DNA of 64,000 nucleotides from Companilactobacillus heilongjiangensis. GTDB taxonomy: Bacteria > Bacillota > Bacilli > Lactobacillales > Lactobacillaceae. This document shows, one piece after another, positions 58,847 to 64,000 of this stretch. Under the pieces are notes generated by a model. The model saw nothing but the letters and a program-made list of their open reading frames with translations. It did not search any database and was not told the DNA's origin. The stretch covers positions 434,001 to 498,000 of the forward strand of contig NZ_CP012559.1 in NCBI RefSeq assembly GCF_000831645.3, read 5' to 3'. Made by a program: the position numbers and the translations under genes. Numbering within the stretch: the first letter of the stretch is position 1; the number at the start of each line of letters is the position of its first letter.

Positions 58847-59649
58847 TAGCACAATCTTTCTTCTGGAATATAGCCGATTGGTAACCATTCCAAAATGTTC
58901 TCAATAAACTTGTCCCAGTAATACCAATCGTGTTTGCCATTAGTAAATTCAGTGTCAACTGAGATATTTAAAGCCCCTAAATTTTTGATAAATGCTTGAT
59001 TATCTTGATAGAGAAAATCCTGTCGACCGCACCAAGCGTAAAGTTTTGGCATTGGTTCATTCAGAGCTAGTTTTTGCTTAGCCAAATGGATAAGATTTTC
59101 GGGTGAATTGTCGAAATCGTCACGTTGGTTGATAACGCCATTCCAGTATTCCTTACTACGGAAACTTTCGAGAGTTTCACTAGAACCGCTGGGATTGAAG
59201 GCACCGGATAAAGCAGCCGCGTGACTGAAATGATTAGTGGATAAGGCAATTTTGTAAGCACCATAACCACCCATGGAAGCTCCAGCAATGAAGTTCTTCT
59301 CACGTTTTGCTGAGATCTGAGGGAATAGTTCACGGACGATTTTTGGTAATTCAATCGCAATTTCATCATAGTAGTCCATGCCGTAGGTCGTGTTGGAATA
59401 CCAACTAAGGTCGGCGTTTGGCAAAATTATTGCAATTGGCAAATGTTTGACCAATCGTTCCAGACGAGTCTTGCGTAACCAAGAAGTGTTGTCATCACTC
59501 ATACCGTGCAGTAAATAAATTACTGGCAAATCAGTTAGTGTATCTTTAGTCCATTCGGGATTGTCAGCTGTCCTTTGGGGAAGCAAGACATCCATTTGAC
59601 AATCCTTTACTAGAACATTTGAAAAGTAATTAACTTGAATATGTGCCAT
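58846..59649 (-). CDS. Esterase of the tributyrin-esterase/esterase D-like family
   Basis: 267 residues, cytosolic alpha/beta hydrolase. VIYLLHGMSDDNTSW (oxyanion region), nucleophile in GASMGGYG, acid Asp in GRQDFLY and base His in GKHDWYYW. Very similar in layout to lactic-bacterial EstA, which acts on short-chain esters. AAGGAG precedes the ATG. Divergent from an AraC gene with a shared cre-bearing region; the stop codon lies at the edge of a cloverleaf repeat. Confidence 0.88.
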   Translation of the reverse strand: MAHIQVNYFSNVLVKDCQMDVLLPQRTADNPEWTKDTLTDLPVIYLLHGMSDDNTSWLRKTRLERLVKHLPIAIILPNADLSWYSNTTYGMDYYDEIAIELPKIVRELFPQISAKREKNFIAGASMGGYGAYKIALSTNHFSHAAALSGAFNPSGSSETLESFRSKEYWNGVINQRDDFDNSPENLIHLAKQKLALNEPMPKLYAWCGRQDFLYQDNQAFIKNLGALNISVDTEFTNGKHDWYYWDKFIENILEWLPIGYIPEERLC

Positions 59650-59698
59650 TTTTTGCTCCTTAGTAATTATATAAATTGTAGATATTAGTAATATCTCA

Positions 59699-59728
59699 TT
59701 GACAAGCTCTATTGTATACGCTTACAAT
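59699..59728 (+). promoter_or_regulatory. Promoter with cre-like palindrome before AraC
   Basis: TTGACA (59699-59704), 18-base spacer, TACAAT (59723-59728). TGTATACGCTTACA (59713-59726) overlaps the -10 and resembles a CcpA site, with symmetrical TTGTA...TACAA arms. Since esterase and AraC are divergent, both may be under catabolite control. Confidence 0.6.
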
Positions 59729-59798
59729 TATGGTAATAACCTTAAATATGTTCAAACAACTACCATTTGTTGTCTTGAAGCAAAAGGAGTGTTTAATT

Positions 59799-60653
59799 AT
59801 GGCGACACCAATGGAACTGTTAGAATTCGATTATATAAATCCCATTAAGTGTATTTATCATCGTCCAATTGGAAAGAAATTTATTGTCCCACATTGGCAT
59901 GAGGCGATTGAAGTTTGTTACGTTGCTAAAGGAAACCCAGGAACTATATTTATTGAAGATCAGAAATATCAACTAGAGGCTGGGGATGTTTACGTAATTA
60001 ATTCGCGTATGATTCACAGTTTTAATACGTATATTACTGATGATCAGAGAATTATCACATTGTTGATTGATTACAACTGGTTGAGACACTGCTTGCCACA
60101 GACCGTACGGGAAAAGAGTTTTGATTTAATCAAAGGTCCAGTGCGGGATAGTCAAATTCCAGCATTCGGTGAATTGGTTAATTTGATTAATGAGACAAAG
60201 GATCTTCAAACTCAAGATTTGTCAGAAGATAATCATTTACATCAATTGACCACGTCAGTTGAATTGATCAGTATTTTGGTGAAGAATTTTACGCTTGATA
60301 AAGAATTGAAACATGATATTCCGGAAGTGATTTCACAAATAATTGCGGAATTTCATGAACAATATCAGGATGAAATTCAATTATCAGATATGGCAAAAAA
60401 ATATAATTACAGTTATGCTTATTTTTCAAAATTATTCAAAAAATATCTGGGCATATCTCCAAAGAAATATTTGACGCATTTACGGATTCAAAAAGCTGCT
60501 GAGTTGATTGAGAGAACGGATAATAAATTCACAGAAATAGTGGCAGATACTGGCTTTCCAGATGAAAAGAGTTTCTACGCCGCATTTAAAGAACGTTATC
60601 ATCAGACACCTTTGGAGTATCGTCGAAAATTACAATTGGTTCCTAAGGGATAG
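59799..60653 (+). CDS. AraC-family regulator
   Basis: 284 residues from the ATG at 59799, preceded by AAGGAG; a longer frame from 59712 would cover the promoter and is not used. Cupin domain (PHWHEAIEVCYVAKG, LEAGDVYVINSRMIHSF) and two helix-turn-helix motifs (QLSDMAKKYNYSYAYFSKLFKKYLGISPKKY, EIVADTGFPDEKSFYAAFKERYHQTPLEYR). Probably senses a sugar; target genes may be the divergent esterase or the EIIBC beyond it. Confidence 0.9.
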   Translation: MATPMELLEFDYINPIKCIYHRPIGKKFIVPHWHEAIEVCYVAKGNPGTIFIEDQKYQLEAGDVYVINSRMIHSFNTYITDDQRIITLLIDYNWLRHCLPQTVREKSFDLIKGPVRDSQIPAFGELVNLINETKDLQTQDLSEDNHLHQLTTSVELISILVKNFTLDKELKHDIPEVISQIIAEFHEQYQDEIQLSDMAKKYNYSYAYFSKLFKKYLGISPKKYLTHLRIQKAAELIERTDNKFTEIVADTGFPDEKSFYAAFKERYHQTPLEYRRKLQLVPKG

Positions 60654-60671
60654 CATGCAGTGTTATTTGAA

Positions 60672-60838
60672 TATCCCGTCTACAGAGCTGAGAAATATTC
60701 ACTAGCTGTGCGGAACGGTCCGAGCCAAAGAGCGGTCTCGAACCTCGGTTTGAAGCCTTGACACAGTTCGTCAAGTCTCCAAACAATACCACTACCACGG
60801 CACACAAATATTTCCCAGCTCTTCCGACTAATTAATCG
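60672..60838 (-). repeat. Dispersed cloverleaf repeat, copy K (hairpin 1 deleted)
   Basis: Close relative of copy F (39030) in inverted orientation, including the flank TAATTAATCGTTATT. Outer arms 60684-60699 and 60807-60822 pair except for one position. About 40 bp covering most of hairpin 1 are missing: after CTCCAAACA the sequence resumes at ATACCACTACCAC. The remaining hairpins are intact. The rest of 60839-60950 is AT-rich without features. Confidence 0.9.
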
Positions 60839-60955
60839 TTATTAGTTTAATGTAATAATATTCAAATGTTCTTATACTTAGTCGTTTTTTAATACTAAGC
60901 AGAATTGATGCAAGTATTTGTAATAAATTATCAACTGACATTACGCGTTAAAAGA

Positions 60956-61004
60956 AAAAAACGTTCTAAAATTGATTTTAATTAATCAATCTTAGAACGT
61001 TTTT
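60956..61004. terminator. Bidirectional terminator
   Basis: AAAAACGTTCTAA and ATTGATT pair with AATCAAT and TTAGAACGTTTTT; strong T tract in the minus direction after thrB. Confidence 0.93.
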
Positions 61005-61034
61005 GACTGTTTAGAATCGGGGAGGAGTCAACAG

Positions 61035-61907
61035 TTAAATTGCAGTAGCGCCTTTAGTATCAACACTTAAATGATGAGTTTCCCAATTAGGGAAGCTTTT
61101 TTTGATATTTGAAATAATCTTGTCAGCAGCGTCACCATCAGTAGTGATGGCCATCATAGTTGAGCCACTGCCGCTAATGTACATGACACCTGCATTATCT
61201 TGGCAAATCTCTTTGGCTGCTTGATAATCGGGAATCAGTTGAGAACGGTAAGGTTCATGCATTTTGTCAACGATAGCTGATTTGATCAACTTCAAGTCAC
61301 CAATTTCAAAAGCCTTGGACAAGGCAACTGCATGACCGATTTGATAAATAGCTGTTTGGTATGACATTTCTTTAGGCAAAATTTGGCGAGCTTTTTCAGT
61401 GCTGACTTGATAATCAGGAATCAAAGCTACGAAATGTAAATCAGCAGCTACTTCGAAGTGGACTGTTTGAACCTCATTTTCATCGATAAATGAAGCACCT
61501 AAGTTTCCATAGATTGCGGGGGAAACATTGTCAGGATGACCTTCAATTTCAGTAGCTAAATCTAGTAGTTGTTCTTTCGACAAACCACCATCAAACCAAG
61601 CATCTGCACCCATCAAGCCGGCGACGATACAAAATGCTGAACTGCCTAGTCCGCGTGAAATCGGAATGTGATTATCGATCGTGATTTTGACGTTAGGGAC
61701 ATCCTTTTGAAGAAATTGGCATCCTTTGACAAAAGCTCGATAGATGAGATTATCTTCTGATTGATATTTTGGAGCACAGCCACTGATAGTTAATTTGACA
61801 TCGTAGGGCTCGAAAGAAGCTGCTGAATAGAGGGACACAGCCAATCCTAAGCAGTCGAAACCGACGCCTAAATTGGCACTGGTTGCGGGGACACTAATTT
61901 TTATCAT
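61035..61907 (-). CDS. thrB: Homoserine kinase
   Basis: Phosphorylates homoserine to O-phosphohomoserine, the substrate of threonine synthase. 290 residues from the ATG at 61907, with GAGG 9 bases upstream inside thrC. GHMP-kinase blocks: VPATSANLGVGFDCLG, the ATP loop ISRGLGSSAFC and the C-terminal YISGSGSTMMA. Overlaps the thrC end by 14 bases; one operon. Confidence 0.95.
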   Translation of the reverse strand: MIKISVPATSANLGVGFDCLGLAVSLYSAASFEPYDVKLTISGCAPKYQSEDNLIYRAFVKGCQFLQKDVPNVKITIDNHIPISRGLGSSAFCIVAGLMGADAWFDGGLSKEQLLDLATEIEGHPDNVSPAIYGNLGASFIDENEVQTVHFEVAADLHFVALIPDYQVSTEKARQILPKEMSYQTAIYQIGHAVALSKAFEIGDLKLIKSAIVDKMHEPYRSQLIPDYQAAKEICQDNAGVMYISGSGSTMMAITTDGDAADKIISNIKKSFPNWETHHLSVDTKGATAI

Positions 61908-63384
61908 TGAAATTGTCCTCAACTTTCTCTAAAACGTATTTTTCCATTTCGTCTTGGGCGATTACATCTTGGTGAAGAATTGGCAAGTCCCAAACTTTAG
62001 CCAAATTGGCAGGAATTGGTTGATGAGTGAATGCTTGTAGCTGTTGCATAGCTTCATGGTCATCGTCAAAAGATTCATCTAGGAGTGATTTAGTTACCAC
62101 ATGGACAAATTTATATGGACTGGCGGTACTCAAAAGAATTGAAGGTGTATCAGGGTCATTTATCTGATAGTCACGCATAACTTTGTAACCGACTGCTGTG
62201 TGTGGGTCCATCAGATAATTATCTTTTTGGTAAACATCTTTAATAGTAGTTTCAATTTCTTTATCAGTTGCAAATCCACAATAAAAATCTTCATGAATAC
62301 TCTTTAAAATTTCTTCTGAAACTTGGTAGGAACCGTTTGATTCTAGTTCATCCATTAAACTCTTAACGTAATCGGTATCTTCATTACTCTTGTAGTAAAG
62401 CAAGCGTTCGAAATTGCTAGAAATCTGAATATCCATACTTGGTGCATCGGTTTGCAAGAAGGGAATATTGCGATTGTAAATACCTGTGTTGAAGAATTTT
62501 GTCAAAACGTTATTGGCATTGCTGGCAACGATAAATTTGTTTACTGGCAAGCCCATTTGTTTAGCGTAAAAGCCAGCTAGAACGTCGCCAAAGTTACCAG
62601 TTGGAACAGTGAAGTTAACTTTTTCGCCAAGGTTGATTTCTTGTTGCTTGGCTAATTGTAAGTAGGCATCGAAGTAGTAGACAACTTGAGGAATCAGACG
62701 GCCGATATTGATTGAGTTAGCACTGGATAAGCTAATGTTATCCCCAAGCTTTTGCTTCAAACTTTGGTCATTGAAGATTTTTTTGACGTTAGTTTGAGCA
62801 TCGTCAAAGTTTCCTTTAATAGCAGTAATTTCGGTATTATTGCCGTCAGTTGTTTCCATTTGAAGTTGTTGGACCTTGCTGACACCATTGTGTGGATAAA
62901 AGACGGTGATGGCAGTTTGGTCAAGATTCTTGAATCCTTCTAGGGCGGCTTTACCAGTGTCACCACTTGTGGCAGTCAGAATCATGACTTTGTTATCTTT
63001 TTTTAAGACACGTTTCATTAATTGAGGCAACATCTGTAGGCCAATATCCTTGAAGGCACTAGTTGGACCGTGGAATAGTTCGAGTACGTGGAAATTATTA
63101 ACTTTAACAAGTGGAGTTATTTCGGCGGCGTCAAAACTATGGCCATAAGCGTTGGCAATGCTGTCCTTTATTTCAGCTGTGGAAAAGTCTGGCAATAACT
63201 TTTCGAGAACGACATTGGCAACTTGTTGATAACTCATTTCTTCCATAGAACTGAGATCAACTTTGAGTTGGGATAATTCGGGGTAGACGAAAAGCCCACC
63301 ATCATCGGCAAAGCCCTTTTTGATTGCTTCCTTAGCTGAGAGCTGGATTTGCTTGTTACGAGTGCTTGTATAGTTTTTATTCAT
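61894..63384 (-). CDS. thrC: Threonine synthase
   Basis: PLP enzyme turning O-phosphohomoserine into threonine. 496 residues, the long form with an N-terminal domain (YTSTRNKQIQLSAKEAIKKG). PLP lysine in HGPTSAFKDIGLQ, substrate loop TATSGDTGKAALEG, and FTVPTGNFGDVLAG. AAGGAG 7 bases before the ATG. Divergent from hom, so the three threonine genes share one control region. Confidence 0.96.
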   Translation of the reverse strand: MNKNYTSTRNKQIQLSAKEAIKKGFADDGGLFVYPELSQLKVDLSSMEEMSYQQVANVVLEKLLPDFSTAEIKDSIANAYGHSFDAAEITPLVKVNNFHVLELFHGPTSAFKDIGLQMLPQLMKRVLKKDNKVMILTATSGDTGKAALEGFKNLDQTAITVFYPHNGVSKVQQLQMETTDGNNTEITAIKGNFDDAQTNVKKIFNDQSLKQKLGDNISLSSANSINIGRLIPQVVYYFDAYLQLAKQQEINLGEKVNFTVPTGNFGDVLAGFYAKQMGLPVNKFIVASNANNVLTKFFNTGIYNRNIPFLQTDAPSMDIQISSNFERLLYYKSNEDTDYVKSLMDELESNGSYQVSEEILKSIHEDFYCGFATDKEIETTIKDVYQKDNYLMDPHTAVGYKVMRDYQINDPDTPSILLSTASPYKFVHVVTKSLLDESFDDDHEAMQQLQAFTHQPIPANLAKVWDLPILHQDVIAQDEMEKYVLEKVEDNFNDKN

Positions 63385-63496
63385 GAGTAATAACTCCTTG
63401 CTTTTAAATTATCTATATAGTAAACTGTCTATAAATTAAAAACAAGTGTTTATTATTAATGAACACAATAAAACGAAGAAGCAGGAGGTTAAACCT
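63385..63496. promoter_or_regulatory. Divergent control region of thrCB and hom
   Basis: 112 bp between two start codons. GTGTT...AACAC (about 63448-63468) is a possible operator palindrome. On the minus strand TTGTTT and TACTAT with a 17-base spacer could serve thrC. No T-box or other riboswitch is visible. CAGGAGG at 63482-63488 serves hom. Confidence 0.35.
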
Positions 63497-64000
63497 ATGA
63501 AAATTGCAATCTTAGGATTTGGAACAGTAGGAAAAGGCGTGTACAAAATAATTAAGAAGGCCAATGTACAAACGCAAGACCTCTCTGTGAGTCACATCTT
63601 AATTAGAAAAAATAAAGCTCGTCTGATGCCAGAAATGACTGACGATATGAATGAAATTTTAAATGATTCTCAAACAGACGTTATAGTAGAAGCAATTGGT
63701 GGAATTGAACCAGCGCACGAATATATTTTGGCAGCTTTGAACCATGGCAAGCATGTGATTACAGCTAACAAAGCTGTGATTGCCAAATATCTCAAAGAAT
63801 TTACTGAAGCGGCTGATAAACATAATGTTAAATTTTATTTTGAAGCATCCGTTGGTGGCGGTATTCCTTGGATTCAAGGGTTGGAAAAGGCCTTACGTAT
63901 CGATAATGTTAATTCCATTTCCGGTATCTTTAATGGAACAAGCAATTTTATCCTCGACCAAATGAGTCGCAATGGTGAATCATTTATTGATGTTTTGAAA
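63497..64000 (+). CDS. hom: Homoserine dehydrogenase, 5' part of gene
   Basis: Reduces aspartate semialdehyde to homoserine. The first 168 residues are in the window and the frame is open to the end. NAD(P) loop ILGFGTVGKGVY, EAIGGIEPAHEYILAAL, VITANKAVIAKY with the catalytic-site Lys, and EASVGGGIP then GIFNGTSNFIL, the homoserine dehydrogenase signature. No fused aspartokinase domain at the N-terminus. Divergent from thrC-thrB. Whether a C-terminal ACT domain follows cannot be seen. Confidence 0.96.
   Translation, partial: MKIAILGFGTVGKGVYKIIKKANVQTQDLSVSHILIRKNKARLMPEMTDDMNEILNDSQTDVIVEAIGGIEPAHEYILAALNHGKHVITANKAVIAKYLKEFTEAADKHNVKFYFEASVGGGIPWIQGLEKALRIDNVNSISGIFNGTSNFILDQMSRNGESFIDVLK

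Noticed and set aside
59712-59798. Longer N-terminus of the AraC regulator from 59712
   Set aside because: That stretch contains the promoter and cre-like site and has no ribosome site; the ATG at 59799 follows AAGGAG and fits the cupin start.

Overview
This window is a low-GC Gram-positive chromosome segment. Gene content and order point to a lactic acid bacterium of the Lactobacillaceae: the rpoC end, str operon, S10-spc-alpha ribosomal superoperon, ecfAA'T-truA-rplM-rpsI, CcpA-type cre sites, PTS sugar permeases, a tryptophan T-box, and a soluble fumarate reductase beside a fumarase. The species cannot be fixed from the sequence; a Companilactobacillus-like genome is my guess. No rRNA, tRNA, prophage, transposase or CRISPR array was found.

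Layout. 1-9.6 kb: 3' part of rpoC, a hydrolase convergent with a prepilin peptidase, rpsL-rpsG-fusA, then a GNAT and a CPBP protease on the minus strand. 9.7-23.7 kb: an unbroken S10-spc-alpha operon (rpsJ to rplQ, with secY, adk, infA, rpoA) led by a structured S10 leader; an extra promoter precedes infA. 24.4-28.6 kb: the energy-coupling module of an ECF vitamin transporter, truA, and rplM-rpsI behind an L13-type leader. 28.6-32.1 kb: the one clearly foreign-looking island, with about 720 bp of gene-free DNA rich in self-complementary stems (candidate large structured RNA) directly upstream of a single-chain XPD-like helicase with a C-terminal PD-(D/E)XK nuclease motif (candidate phage defence). 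32.4-44 kb: GNAT, YdcF-like protein, a DeoR/HAD/macro-domain operon, a T-box-controlled trpBA operon with a divergent TrpA, two oxidoreductases, and a MarR-ABC exporter pair with a clear palindromic operator. 44.3-60.7 kb: an alternative zinc-free S14 plus a tiny basic protein, a YfcC-type transporter, a sugar locus (GH1, EIIBC, GH65, AraC), fumC-frdA, a HAD/DeoR pair, a second EIIBC, an esterase and a second AraC regulator. 61-64 kb: threonine genes thrB-thrC, divergent from hom, which runs off the window.

The most striking feature outside genes is a family of about 180-bp dispersed repeats, eleven long copies plus one remnant, always between genes and absent from the ribosomal superoperon. 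Each folds on paper into a large cloverleaf: an outer stem of up to 21 bp and three internal hairpins. Stem sequences differ between copies but remain paired within each copy, so structure rather than sequence has been kept. Some copies are close relatives, which suggests recent spread.

How the genes work together: most of the window is translation machinery under autogenous leaders. The accessory part imports and cleaves phosphorylated sugars under CcpA and AraC control, disposes of reducing power by malate to fumarate to succinate, and makes threonine and (from indole or indoleglycerol phosphate) tryptophan.
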